A stretch of 64,000 nt of DNA from Diphasiastrum complanatum. Taxonomy: Eukaryota; Streptophyta; Lycopodiopsida; Lycopodiales; Lycopodiaceae. The stretch is from positions 2,880,406-2,944,405 of the forward strand of contig CM055103.1 in NCBI GenBank assembly GCA_029204225.1, read 5' to 3'. The first letter of the stretch is position 1. Every line of letters begins with the position of its first letter. The notes under the pieces are model-generated. The model saw nothing but the letters and a program-made list of their open reading frames with translations. It was not told where the DNA came from and searched no databases. Shown here in pieces: positions 22,833 through 34,450 of the stretch. The position numbers and the translations under genes are program-made.

Positions 22833-23356
22833 GCATTAATAGGCTCACACTATTGACAAGTCCCTCTCCACCAACTCCCTTGTTGACACTTGTGAAGGCC
22901 AAGCTTGCTCCCTTGGATACCAGCCACGTCTCCTTATTCAACCTCTCCTTAGTCAATGGTACTTGTCAGAGACGTGGCACAATCTGAACCCTTCTAAAAT
23001 ATCCAAGCGCGTCAAGGGGGACCCTTTCATGCCCTAAATAGTAGGGTCCGAATGGCCCTAAGTAATAGGGCTTTGAAACTTTGAGAAACGAGGATACAAA
23101 CTCTCATACATAAGAGACCCCAATCTCAAGAGCTTGTTCGATTTGGGTGGTTATCAAAATTTGTCATTCCAAAAAGACTACAACCAGAAGAACAATTATT
23201 TCCTAGCAACAAAAGGACTGACATTGGAACAAGAAAATGAAGAGAATGAAGCCCGAGCCAAGGCTATTTTCCACAGCAAGCCAGCTAGCTGAAAGCGACA
23301 AAGAAGGACATAAATCACATTGTTTGCGAGCCGATGCACAACTGAGGAAGGGGATA
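22833..23356. other. Unassigned, ending in a purine tract
   Basis: No protein similarity was recognised. The last bases (GAGGAAGGGGATA) look like a polypurine tract in front of the LTR at 23357, so this may be the 3' end of a plus-strand LTR element. Confidence 0.3.
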
Positions 23357-24345
23357 TGTGGAGTCTTATGATCTCACATTATTCAAATTTTGTCATATAT
23401 TGTATAAAAATTTCAATTTCCATGTAAAGGCCTTTTTCGCACTTTGTAAATTCATATTTTGAGTAGAAGTTGCGACATACTAAAGAGACGCAATAGAAGT
23501 TTAGAACCAACATTTGACAGTTCGTAAGTGACATTGAGGCTGAAGAACATTCCTATAAGGATAGCACTATGTGCCATTGTACATATGCATTTCTACGTAG
23601 AGCTGAGTATCAATAGAGAGTGAAAAGCAAGTTCTTACAGCTTGAACATTCTTTCCTTTTGTTATCTCTCACAAAATTACTTCTTATCATTTGTGCGAAC
23701 ACACTCTATATGATCTGTGATTGATTGTGATACTATTCTGTTTGCGTTACACACATTTCTTAAGTTATACTGAATTTCAGTTACTCTAACACGGATTTTC
23801 AGACGACACTAACAAGTAATAATTTTGACTAATGTGCGCAGGGAATTAGCCGAAGCAGTTAAACATAACTTTTAGCAGAAACTCCTTCAACTCTGAATGA
23901 GCTATGTGTCCAGATAATGGGATTGATTGAGGCTCTGTCTTGTTTGCTTCTTGCGATAAAAACTAATTCTCTGTGTTTGATTAAGAAGAACTTTTAGCTA
24001 ATGTGATTTTGCTTGATGAATCTAATTGCTAGTTGCTGTCAGTTGTGACTGTTTTCCTGATGCCTGAAGAGCCTGAAAGATAAAGTTATTCTTACAATTA
24101 CAGACCTTGACCAAATCATTTCATCATTGGTGTCCCTGGATGCCAATTTACCAAAATATCTTTGGATAACCAGTTATGTCGCTGTAGTATTCATTGTGAA
24201 CTTTATACACTCTAGTCTGTTTATCATCATACATACATTTACCATGCAAAAGATGAGATTATTTTCTCTCTTGGAGAACGATCAAACCTTTTATACTACA
24301 TAATTCATTGATTTTGTGAAAATCCATAACAACTAGGCCACCACA
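23357..24345 (+). mobile_element. LTR copy 1 of a ~1-kb family, 989 bp
   Basis: Ends TGTGG...CCACA. Similar over its full length to 25332-26355. Preceded by a purine tract, which suggests a 3' LTR in plus sense. The flanks (GGATA and AATAT) do not form a target duplication. Confidence 0.7.
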
Positions 24346-24349
24346 AATA

Positions 24350-24690
24350 TGCATAATTGGTGGATTTGAGTTTCACTTGTTTGCCTTTATCTCCATATGA
24401 GAGCCTCTTAGGCTCGGATCTTTCTCTTTGTGATCTCCTTGGTGAGAAGACTCGAGGTGACTCCTTCTCAATTCTCAGCCCCATCTCTCCATGATGATCT
24501 TCAAGGGTGATAATAGGAGAATGCTTTTGAGAATCTTGATCTCAGCCTCATCAAAGATGTATTTTTGATTCTCATGAAAAATAACATCTCTACTCTCAAT
24601 TGTTATTTTTGATATGCCACGAGTTTCTACAAGCCCATTATTGGCATTTCTATGTCTACATTCTATATGCATGTTGTATATGACCAACTA
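24350..24690 (-). pseudogene. Copia integrase-to-RT linker fragment
   Basis: The minus strand reads TIESRDVIFHENQKYIFDEA, the copia segment just after integrase (usual form SRDVxFxE), and continues, with a frameshift, through PIITLEDHHGEMG. No catalytic residues are included. Confidence 0.55.
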
Positions 24691-25326
24691 GACTCAAGAA
24701 ACCATGTAGCTGGAGTTTATTCTAGGCAAAACTTGGCATTTACAATATGAAACATTACATACATGATCGGGGTGAAAGAACACCTGTAATTGATTGATGT
24801 TATCATAAACATTGACTCGTAGTTAGTATCCATAGCTATGTTGCAGTTGCTTGGGTATTACTATACACAATATACACTTTTTGCAGTACATTGAAAATCG
24901 ATTGACTGACAACAAAAGAGCATAGATATCTTGAAGACATAGAAGACATGTACTCACATTGTTGAGGAAAAACAAATGTATCGTTTTGATCTATCCAAAG
25001 CTTGGTAGAGTCAATGGCAAAATAACCACTCTCATCTTTCCTGACAGTTGCATTGGGACAATCGTAAATAACTTTGAACCATTTTCAAATATGAAAAAAC
25101 TGAATTGCCTAAATCCAACTTCGAGGATGTCATTGATTGTCCCACAATAATCAAGTTGAGAAGAGAGTAACTTGGTGTCCGCCGTGCTTGCTCAACTCTC
25201 TTGGGTAAAATTTGTCATGACTCCACAATCGTACGTGTTTCTATTCTTGTCAATGTGCTCCATACGAAAGTGTCATCCATGCGTCCACAATGCATTGTAT
25301 TTTTTGTACTGAACGAGATAGAACCA
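24691..25326. other. Unassigned stretch between two LTR copies
   Basis: Short open frames only; no similarity recognised. It may hold more degraded minus-strand copia sequence. Confidence 0.3.
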
Positions 25327-25331
25327 AATGT

Positions 25332-26355
25332 TGTGGAGCCTCATGATCCCACATTATCCAAAATTATTGTTTTATATTGTAACAAATTTCAATTTTTATA
25401 CATGTAGATATGCTATAGTGCCTAAATTCATGTAAAGGCCTATTTGCATCTTGTAAATTCACTTTTAAGCTAGAACTCGCGCGTTTTGTGTGACGTTTTA
25501 TAGAGACACATTACCAGATCCCAACCGACATCTTAATGGTTGGTAAACATCATTTAGGCCAGTGTTCGTTCCTATAAGGTCGACATTTTGTGCCATTGTA
25601 CATATGCATAGATTTGAGTATCAATAGGGAGAAGAGAGCCAGTTTCTATAAGCTTGAGCATTCTTTCCTTTGCCATCTCTTACAACATTACTTCTTATCA
25701 ATTGAGCGAATACACTCTGAACGATCTGTAACTATTTGTGATACTTGTCTGTCTGCGTCACACATACTTTTCATTTCTTATTGAATTTCAGTTACTCTAA
25801 CTTGATTTTTCAGACATCACCAAAGATTGACAATTCTAACTAGTGTGTGAGGGAATTAGCCGAAGCTGTTAAGCATAACCGTAAGCATAACTTCTTTCAA
25901 TTATATATGAGCTATGTGTTCAAATAACGAACTTGATTGATGCTCTATTCTGTTTGCTTCATGTGATAAGAACTAATTCTCTGTGTTCGATTAAGAGGAA
26001 TCATTAGCCAATTTGATTCTGTTTGATGAATCTATTTGCTAGTTGCAGTTTGGTCTGATTGCTTATTGTTATCCTAAGAGTCTAGAAGATAAAGTAACCT
26101 TTATAATCACAGATCTTGACCAAATCGTTTCACCATTGATGTTTCTGGATGCCAATTTACCCAAATATCTTTGGATAACCAGATATGTCGTTGTAGTATT
26201 CATTGTGAATATTACACCTCACATTTCATTTACCTTCTCACATACACTTATCATACATGAAAAGAAGAGATTATTCTCTCTTGGGGAATGATCAAACCTT
26301 TTATGCTACTTAATTCATTGATTTTGTGAAAATCTATAACGACTAGGTCACCACA
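25332..26355 (+). mobile_element. Solo LTR with 5-bp target duplication, 1024 bp
   Basis: TGTGG...CCACA ends, flanked on both sides by AATGT (25327-25331 and 26356-26360), the 5-bp target duplication typical of LTR elements. With no internal region, this is a solo LTR left by recombination between the two LTRs of a full element. It matches LTR copy 1 at 23357-24345. Confidence 0.85.
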
Positions 26356-26507
26356 AATGTATTAGGGATAGAATAAACATGTACAAAATTGCATTTACAA
26401 ATGTTTTAATTAACATGTGAATGGTGATCATCATAGCTTACATGTAAATCGCACCCCCTTGCATATTCTCGCTCTCTCTCTGTTACTTCCTGGTTATTTG
26501 TCGAGGC

Positions 26508-26990
26508 TTATCTAAGGGCATCACGCAGCCAATCAAGCGTCATGTCCTTGGGTAAAAGGGCGAGGTCAAGTGGATATGGTTGTCTTCTATGCCCTCTCTT
26601 GAAAGTGGCTCGAGCGGTTTGTCTACGAGCCGTGGCCTTTTTGTATATCGAAATCCACTTTTGCATTTCCTCGCTATTAAAAATGCAAAACTTATTTACA
26701 TTCTCCCTGAAGGACTCACTCATTCTCATGATCGATCCTTTTCCTTGAGGAACCTCCCCAACAACACGCTCATCATCCTTCTTATCCCAAAGATGAGGAA
26801 TAGAAGGATCGCTATGAGCAAGGAACTTCGTGATGTAAAACATGGACTCTTGCACTAGCCATCCTTCTGCCATGCTACCCTCAGGCCTTGTTCTTTGTCT
26901 TACAAAGCCTTTCAATGTTTTCATGAATCGTTCCAAGAAAAACATCCAACGGCTATGGACAATGCTTGAATTAAAAAAAATGGATCAATA
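26508..26990 (-). pseudogene. CACTA (En/Spm) transposase fragment, DUF4218 region
   Basis: The minus strand reads WMFFLERFMKTLKGFVRQ, then RPEGSMAEGWLVQE and the later part WISIYKKATARRQ. This is the conserved DUF4218 block of TNP2-type CACTA transposases (usual form YPxERxxGxLKxxVRNxARPEGSIAExY). Only about 150 residues are present, out of roughly 1000 in full transposases, so it is a relic. Confidence 0.75.
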
Positions 26991-27304
26991 TTACTTAGAG
27001 AACATGGAAATTACCACAATAACAATAGTCTAAGATGGACTAAGAATAGACAATTGATGCAAGTATATGATGTACCTGCAATGGCCACCTCATCTACCAA
27101 ATTCACAATGAGAGAGACTTGGTGAGGGAGATAGTCACAAGCCAGGAGGAAGAGAAGTATATGAAGTGCTCAAAGTAGTACTTTGAATGATGCTATTGTG
27201 AATGATAGTGAGGGAGAATCATTATTAAATTAGTTATTACCTAAATCATTTTTGGAAAAAAAGAGTACGCCAATCATCCTTATATTGAAGGTAACGATTT
27301 TTCC
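26991..27304. other. Unassigned stretch
   Basis: Between the CACTA relic and the next open stretch. No motif recognised. Confidence 0.3.
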
Positions 27305-27919
27305 ATGGCTTCTAATGTTCAAGAGGCTTCTACTTCTTATGATGCAATCATGAAGAGGGAGTATTGTGGCAGAAAGGGCCATGGAAGAGTAGTTCTTGGG
27401 AAGATCCAAGTTATGGATCTCACATCTCTTCATCAACTCAAAGCATTTTATGATTGTGGTGAATTGTTCACTCATGGTTGAGATTGCAAAAGGTTGGTTG
27501 GAGAAGACTACATGGGGCAACTTGAGAGGCAATTTTTTCAAGGCAAGGGAAATCTCATTGGTGAGCTTTTTGAGATTTCTTATGGACTTAAGAGGGTTAT
27601 TAGGCTTGATACCCATCTTCACCTACTCTACTTCATGTTGGATGGAATTTTTGGAATCTATCTTTTACGTTATGATGGTGGCATTGTTTTCACTAACTTT
27701 AGCTGTAGGTCAAGACCAAGCATTGATGAGATCTTATGGGATCTAGATCATATGTTTAAGAGAGAGTATTTTCAAAGGTTCAGGTATGAAGATATTCACA
27801 TTTGCAAAATCTTTGATGTTCAAGTGGAAGATCAAGAGGTTGATCTTGAAGGGATAAATAAACAACACAAAAGGAAATCTGGTAATTTGGAGCTAGTCAA
27901 GAGCATCAAAGAGACATAA
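27305..27919 (+). pseudogene. Unrecognised ORF with one in-frame stop
   Basis: From ATG 27305 the frame runs to a stop at 27919, interrupted once by TGA at 27479-27481 after 58 codons, giving about 204 codons. It contains YCGRKGHGRV, which is vaguely like a zinc knuckle, and a well-formed stretch KAFYDCGELFTHG before the stop. The sequence after it is rich in aromatic and charged residues and ends with a basic segment. I recognise no family. Its position in front of a polypurine tract and LTR start at 28593 suggests it belongs to an LTR element. Confidence 0.45.
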
Positions 27920-27996
27920 AATGGACATGGAACTTTGGATCTATTTTTGCAGGTTATTGAAGACTCAAGTAAGGTCAAAGGAGAAGCAAGAAAATT

Positions 27997-28518
27997 TTGT
28001 TCAAGTTACTTTACTTGTTCTATCTCATGTTTGAGCAATTTCATGTGAATGTGTGCAAATTGTCAAGATATGGTGAAATTAGTTACATTCTTTTGCATCA
28101 TTTTGATGTTGGAGTTGTACTAGCGTTCTTGGACGGTTTTGTTGATGGAAATGAAGCTAAGGGAGGCTCATTATATCACTCATTCATGGTCAACTCATCA
28201 AGTGATGATCATATCTTGTGTCAAGATGGCAATGGATGCCCATTCATGGATTTTCATGGTGGAGACATATCAAGAAAGGACAAAGATGGAGGAGACATGC
28301 AAGCATTGGTTGATTACTCAAATTTACTATTTGTTTGCTGTTATCTTCTAGATAATTCAAAGTTGAAGTCATGGAGGAATAATTGCACTTACATTATATT
28401 TGTTTCTTCCTATTCTAGTTACATCTTGATATGTAAAATTGATGTAAGAAATAGTGAAGCATCCAATATGGACACTATTATCTGTATCAATTATGAAAGT
28501 TATTATAAAACCATATAA
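27997..28518 (+). pseudogene. Unrecognised open stretch upstream of an LTR start
   Basis: About 170 codons open without a known motif. The DNA shares short blocks (the GAAGCATCCAA...GGACACT region near 28455) with 31960-31990 and 32700-32730, so it belongs to the same repeat family as the ORFs at 31.3-33.1 kb. Confidence 0.35.
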
Positions 28519-28592
28519 AGGAGGTCTATACTTAGGATGGAGATCATTATAAATTTGGATCAGAGTTGTGTTAAAACTAGTTGAAGAGGGAG

Positions 28593-28640
28593 TGTGAAAA
28601 TTTCTCAACTAATTAAGTTCTCTAATATGGCAATTTGGAA
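28593..28640 (+). mobile_element. Truncated LTR start after a polypurine tract
   Basis: GAAGAGGGAG is followed by TGTGAAAATTTC. The same layout recurs at 33191-33212 (TTTTGAGGAG then TGTGAAAAATGC). The LTR is cut off within about 50 bp by copia RT sequence. Confidence 0.5.
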
Positions 28641-28649
28641 GCAAAAGTG

Positions 28650-30045
28650 AGTTTTCAACTTAGAGATAATTTCTTTATGTCAATAAGCAAGTCAAGTATA
28701 ATCAAGATGGCACGATCAAAAAATACAAGGCTAGACTTTGTGCAAAGGGTTTTTGCTCCAATTGCAAAGATGGTATAAATTAGAATCATAATTTCTATTG
28801 CTTGTTTTCTGAATTGGCAAGTTCTTCAACTAGATGTCTCTAATGCATTTTTAAATGGATATCTAGAAGAAGAGATTTATATGGATCAGCCTATTGGGCT
28901 CATCCATGACAAAGACAAAGTTTGCTTGCTCTTCAAAAGTCTATATGGACTAAAGCAAGCTCCAAGGTCATGGTATTCTCGACTTAACACCTTTCTCGAG
29001 TAACTAGGATTTGATCTTAGTAGCTATGATCCTTCCTTGTATGTCAAGTTTTTTGATAGAGATATTGTCATCCTTCTTATTTATGTTGATGATATCATTT
29101 TAACAGGAAGTTGTATCGAGTTAGTTGAGGAAACCAAGATTGCACTTGGAAAAGAGTTCAAGATGCAAGATCTTGTAGAAATTCACTACATGTTAGGATT
29201 AGAGATTGATTTCTTAAAGATAAAGCTTTTGTATGTCAATCCAAGTATGCTCTTTCAATGTTAAAAAAGTTCAGTTTGTTGTATTGTAAGAGCATAGAAA
29301 CTCCTATGGAACAAAACGTAAAAGACCCTAACAAAGGTGGTAAAAGACCGTAACAAAGGTGATGAAAGATCCTTCGTGGACATCACACTTCCTTAATTTG
29401 GCTCACGATAACTAGACCTGACATAAGCTTTAGTGTTCATAAATTGAGCTAGGCTATGCAAAATCCTACTATCTATCATTGGAAAATGGCCAAGAGAATG
29501 CTTCGATATATATCTTCAACTTTTGATTATGGTTTATTGTATGAAAGTGAAGATCTTTCTACTGTTGGTTATTCTGACTCGGATTTTGCAAGTGATAGAG
29601 CAGATAAAAAATCTACAAGTGCTTATGTCATATATCTTAGAGGAAACTTGACATCTTGGCCAAAAAGCAAGATACTGTATCACTCTCATCTTGTGAAGCT
29701 GAGTATAAGGCACTCACTACAACAACAAAGTAAGTGCTTTGGATCAAAAGGTTTCTAGTGGAGCTAAAGATAATCATGGAAGAAGATCTACATATGATCA
29801 TGTGTGACAACATTTCAGCCCAAGCCCTTGCCAAAAACCCAATATTTCATGCAAGGAGCAAACATATTGAAGTTGCACATCACTTCGTAAGAGAGAAGCT
29901 CATTGGAGGGGAAATCTACTTGGAGAACATCAACACATCATCTTGTATTGCTGATATGCTCACCAAACCTTTGAGCAAGAGTTCCTTCATCAAGCATAGA
30001 GCCAATCTTGGAGTGATACCAAGATCAATGTTCAAGTCCATATAA
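28650..30045 (+). pseudogene. Copia RT and RNase H, degenerate
   Basis: The first ~800 bp code for RT in several frames (KYNQDGTIKKYKARL, then IYVDDI in the open stretch 29037-29264), with many stops. RNase H follows: 29456-29758 has YSDSDFASDRADKKST and ends in a frameshift near 29690; 29734-30045 has CDNISAQALAKNP and HARSKHIEVAHHFVREK, ending in DMLTKPL. A purine tract (TTTTTAGGAGGAG) and an LTR follow. RNase H is the best-preserved part. Confidence 0.85.
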
Positions 30046-30062
30046 ATTGTTTTTAGGAGGAG

Positions 30063-30541
30063 TGTTGAAATGGAAAAATAATCCATCTTGACTTTAGACT
30101 TGCTACAAACATTGTACCATGCAAGTATGTTGCTCCATAAATGCAAATGCCAAGTTTGGCCTAGATAGAACTCGAGCTATATGGATATGTCATATCTAGT
30201 TTGATGATTACAACTTGCATATAGATTGTAGACAAGAGCTTTGCTATCTCTTGCCATTTTGGATTCACACAATTTTTGCTTGATATCTTTCTATCTTTCT
30301 CTCTCTAACTCGTGTTGAGACTAATGGCAATACACTAATTTCTTGTACTTTTGCTCATTTATGATTCATTACTATCATTCTGTGAAGCTTAGCATGCTAG
30401 ATTGTGGTTAAGCCATAACTTTTGTACTAGATCTTGCTATTCAATCTAGAATCAGGTTATTATGCTAATCATAAAGCTTAATTAGATCTATCATACTTGT
30501 GGATCTTCCCCACACGTGTGAATTCTGAAAATTTTGTCACA
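30063..30541 (+). mobile_element. 3' LTR, 479 bp
   Basis: Starts TGTTGAAATGG right after the polypurine tract and ends GTCACA. Contains CACACGTGTG at 30511-30520. The element's 5' LTR is not present in the window. Confidence 0.75.
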
Positions 30542-31066
30542 TCCCGATCCAACAAACTTGCTGCCCCTGTCTGTTCAGTGCAAGTAGAAACTTTTCCAGT
30601 TGAAACTCATCCTGCATGGGTCTTGACTCGATCTCAAACCCAACGCCAAGCCCCTATACTTGCACCCAGCAAAACTCAGCAGCATTTTATCCCTCCAAGT
30701 GAAAATTCGACCCTAATAGGTTATCCTCACCCATCTAAAAACATTTGGCTGCATCATCAGTATCGCCAGCAAATCCGCAATGACGACCAACAATCTACCA
30801 CCTCCCATCAAGTCCCTCACAAGCCTTTTGAATGCAAAACCCTTGAAGGTACTGAAGTCTGGGGGGATTTATTGCAAGCCAATGTCACTCTCCCTTTCCA
30901 TATTCTATGGAAGCATGCTGGCAAATGGAGCACCAAATCCAATCCACTGACACCACCACCCCTGATGAGTTGTCTGAAATGCCATTACACTTCACCAATC
31001 CATTTCAACTCTCAAAAGAAAGAGTCATTGGTATTTGTTGAATCCAATAGGAGTGTTTGGATCTGA
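30542..31066 (+). pseudogene. Gypsy-like gag/protease linker fragment
   Basis: The open frame contains PAWVLTRSQTQRQAP, then a Pro/Ser-rich segment and WGDLLQANVTLPFHILWKH. The last resembles the block before the aspartic protease of some plant gypsy elements. It abuts the LTR at 30541 without a target duplication. Its first codons overlap that LTR and are unrelated. Confidence 0.35.
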
Positions 31067-31277
31067 TTTCTTTTGTAATTTGATTCAAACATTGTGTGCT
31101 CATCTTAGTGATCAAAGCAAGGTTTCCAAGTGACTATTCATTAGTGTGAAGATTGATTCTTAGGTTTGTGAGCTAGATCTTTTGTAGATCCTTCTAGATT
31201 ATTGAATATGTTCAAATATAGTCTCTTGAGAGTCACAAATTACATTCTTTAGAATCATATCACAAGTTTTTATTTAC

Positions 31278-31562
31278 ATGGCATCAATAGCTGGCATCCT
31301 ATTAAAGGCATCCAAGGAGAACCAAAGCAAGGGGGCCGAGGTGAAAGATGGAGCTTCAAGTTTGAAATGCAAATACAAAACGGACAAATCCAAGGAAAGG
31401 TGTTTCTTTTGTGGAAAGGTGAATGCGGCTTGGAGTCTCACAAGGACTTGCAAGAATTGTCTTCAAGAGTCCATCACAACACAAGTCAAACCTTTTGAAA
31501 TTTCTTATTTGGAAGTGCATTGTTTGGTTCAAGATGCAAAGATAGATGTCACTTTCAAGTAA
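31278..31562 (+). CDS. Unrecognised small protein with four-Cys zinc-finger pattern
   Basis: An ATG-started frame of 94 codons. Residues about 42-61 show C-x2-C-x12-C-x2-C (CFFCG ... CKNC), a plausible zinc-binding pattern. The N-terminal half is Lys-rich. No family was recognised. It opens a run of overlapping open stretches (to 33081) that precedes an LTR, so it may be an accessory ORF of an LTR element rather than a host gene. Confidence 0.35.
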   Translation: MASIAGILLKASKENQSKGAEVKDGASSLKCKYKTDKSKERCFFCGKVNAAWSLTRTCKNCLQESITTQVKPFEISYLEVHCLVQDAKIDVTFK

Positions 31563-33081
31563 CTTGGATTTATTTTATGTCCTTGGAAAGTATTTTGCTT
31601 GGAACTTTAGATAAGTTCAAACTTATTGTTATGATCCTAGAGAAATCAATCAAGAATAAGGAGCAACAATCACAAAATGAAAATAGTTTCATTTATGCTC
31701 TCAGGTCGACTTATGAAGAACTATTTTGCTTTGTAATTATTTTTGTATCTCAAAGGTGGATTAAGGAAATACTAGTTGAGTGTGATGCCTTAAAAGATAG
31801 CAAAGTATGTTTTCCTTGTAAGCTTACATTAGTTATGAAGTCAAGGAAATGGAAATGTCTTCATATTTTGGTTTCAATAAGATCATGAATGATGTGTTCA
31901 TTCATAAAGATGAAAATTGTAAGTTTTCAATCTTAAAGGCAAGTTGTAAACTTCTTATGAGAATAATTGAAGCATCCAAAGTGGACACTTATATCCATAA
32001 ACAAGTATTTAGCCTTATTGAGATGGAAATACCTTTTGATTTCAATATTAGAAAAATCATGCCAAGTTGTGGTGATTTTTGGACTTATGTTTCTAGCATA
32101 AATAATCTTGATAATCATAGGAAGTGCATATTGTATGGTCGTAGTTGTTGTGATCATTATGAGACATGGAGGTCTTGGATTTCCATCAAGAAGGAGCATC
32201 ATGAAGAGGATCTTAAGGAGTCATCTCAAGGTTCAAGTGTGCCAATAATTGAGGAGAGTCCTTCTCAAGATTCAAGTGTGCCAAGGATTGAGGAGGAGAG
32301 ACCTTTTGAAGTTGTGATTCCAAGAAGAATTTTAAGAAACATGGTTGAGCCCATGTGGCTCACATTTCAAGGGAAAAAGGGGCGTATTTCATGTGGTATA
32401 CATCTCATACTTACTTCTCTTATGTCATTTGATGAATCAATTTGCTTTAGTGAAATAATTGCATCTCAAAATTGGAGTAAAGCCATACTAGTTGAGTATG
32501 AAGTCTCTCTTGAGAATATATATGATGTTCTTAAAAGTTTGAAATTGATTTTAAATCAATTAGAAAGCAATGGGTTATTTCATCAAAAGTGATTTGTTTA
32601 CTCATAGTTTAAAAAACAAGAGCAAAAGTGATTTGTTTACTCATAGTTTAAAAATTTGTCTTTTTTCAAGTATTGAGGCAAATTGTAACTCTTTATGAGA
32701 GGAAGTGGATCATCTTCTAAAGACACTTATCTCCATAATGAAGTATTTAGTCTCATTGGATCTGAGATTAGCATGGTAAACAAGCACAAAGATATGATGC
32801 AAACACTTTGTTATTATAGCATGCATAGTCTTGCCAATTTGGATGAGTCTAATTCTCTAGATCGTGGTAACATGATGTTGGATCTTTGTGATCCAAATAA
32901 GTCAAGAAGAAATCTTTATTTCCTCATGGAGGAGCATGCACATGTCAAAGGAACAAGCCTCAAGGTCAAGCATCTACATGAAATTTGGAAGGAATCAACT
33001 TTAAAGGTGCTAGGATGGTGCAAAGCTCTCAAGTTCATCAAAGATGTCAACATCAAAAAAGCACTATCATGGATATGGTGA
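31520..33081 (+). pseudogene. Run of unrecognised open stretches before an LTR
   Basis: Three open stretches (31520-31888, 31849-32592, 32695-33081) overlap or follow each other in different frames, as expected of one decayed coding region. The second (about 247 codons) has an acidic stretch with near-duplicated blocks (SSQGSSVPIIEE and PSQDSSVPRIEE) and RRILRNMVEPMWLTFQGKK. DNA near 31930-32030 is repeated, diverged, at 32670-32770 (CACTTAT...AAGTATTTAG), so part of the ORF was duplicated. No known domain was recognised. Confidence 0.4.
32589..32660 (+). repeat. 39-bp period direct repeat
   Basis: GTGATTTGTTTACTCATAGT and the bases after it occur at 32589 and again at 32628, a tandem duplication right at the stop of the 31849-32592 frame. 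Confidence 0.8.
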
Positions 33082-33200
33082 TCTCGGATCAACATCAAGC
33101 TCATTGGCTGATCTTCACACCTTTTGAACTAGCAAAGACCAATTCAGCCCATGGAGTCAAGTTCAAGATCATCATGTTATCAAGCTAGATTTTTGAGGAG

Positions 33201-34023
33201 TGTGAAAAATGCAAAAATTATGCTTGTTCAAGGCCAAATCTATGTCTATAGGATGATTACACATGTGTGGATCATGTTCTCACGTGTGAAATAAATGTAC
33301 TTTTCATGTAGTACAATCATATACCTTGTACATATAGTTTAAATCAAGCTCTATTGGCTAAAAATGCCAAAATCATGTTTTTTAGTCATATACCACATGG
33401 CATCAATCTAGAGATTGCATGAAGCCACATCATGAGATTAGGTGTCAAATCCCATGTGTAGAGGTTTGCTCACATGTGTGGAATAAGCTGAGGGAGTCAA
33501 ATTTTCACTTCTAGAAGAGTTTTCCTAGTTCTCTACATAGAAGAAAAATGGACCAAAAGTGCTCAAAATAGAAGGTTTTGTCCAAGTGTCAATTTTGCAT
33601 GATGAATCATCACATGACAAAGCACCCTCATGCATGTGAGATTAGAGGGATGATCAGTACCACAAGCTCTCACTTTTTGTATATATAGAGCCACATTTGG
33701 CCATAATCATTAAGCAACACCAATCTTGATTTTGGAGGCAATTTCTTGTCAATCTCTCCATTTGTCTTCATTTGTTTTGGATGTTTTGAGTTTCTATCAT
33801 ATTGTACTTTGATTTCAGGCTGGAGTCCGTACTTTGACAGATTTTCACAAGTGTGAAACTAACAAGTACAATTCCCTTTCATTTATGATTGTTCTTGTTA
33901 GAATTTCTCATCTAAATTTGATCTAGATTGATCTAAATCTTGTGTAGATTGTATCTAACATCCAGTCGCTCTTGTGGATCATTTTAGGATCCATTCTTGG
34001 TCCAATTTTGCAGATTTTCCACA
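33201..34023 (+). mobile_element. LTR, 823 bp, with polypurine tract left and PBS right
   Basis: Opens TGTGAAAAATGC after TTTTTGAGGAG and closes TTTCCACA immediately before TGGTATCAGAGC. It therefore serves as 3' LTR to the left neighbour and 5' LTR to the right neighbour. Its last ~325 bp recur at 35149-35480. Confidence 0.8.
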
Positions 34024-34035
34024 TGGTATCAGAGC
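34024..34035 (+). promoter_or_regulatory. Primer-binding site, initiator tRNA-Met type
   Basis: Exact TGGTATCAGAGC directly after the LTR ending at 34023. Confidence 0.9.
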
Positions 34036-34085
34036 CAAGTACAAGAGGATTTATGAAGATTTGATGGGGTTGATCAAAAACTAAG

Positions 34086-34450
34086 CCCAAATTAGCAAGT
34101 TTTTGGAAAGTAGCTAATTTTGATGTGGCGAGTTGGATTGGATAGGTATACTCAAAATTTTTGCATCAAACTTGGTTGTGGGCTGCAGGGGTACTCTTCA
34201 CATGTGTTAGGACGTACAGTACTAGTTTTTGAGCCTTATGTTACAATTTGATGAACATACACCCAAATTAGCAAGTTTGTGGAAACTAGCTAATCTTGAG
34301 GTAAAGAGTTTGATAGATTCAATATTTTTGTACCAAAACTTGTTGTAGGCACGTGTGGGGCCGTACAGATCCAGTTTTGGTTGATAAAATTCAAATTGAT
34401 GCATAATTTGACTCATACACCCAAATTTAGTGATTTTTAGTGCGAATTCA
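34086..34450 (+). repeat. Tandem repeats of ~170-176 bp in the element leader
   Basis: The block CCCAAATTAGCAAGTTT with its surroundings occurs at 34086 and 34262, and in a degraded form at 34430. These lie in the untranslated leader after the primer-binding site. No gag follows. Confidence 0.65.

Noticed and set aside
23357-26355. A single full-length element bounded by the two 1-kb LTRs
   Set aside because: The right LTR has its own target duplication (AATGT), no primer-binding site follows the left LTR, and the DNA between holds an unrelated minus-strand copia fragment.
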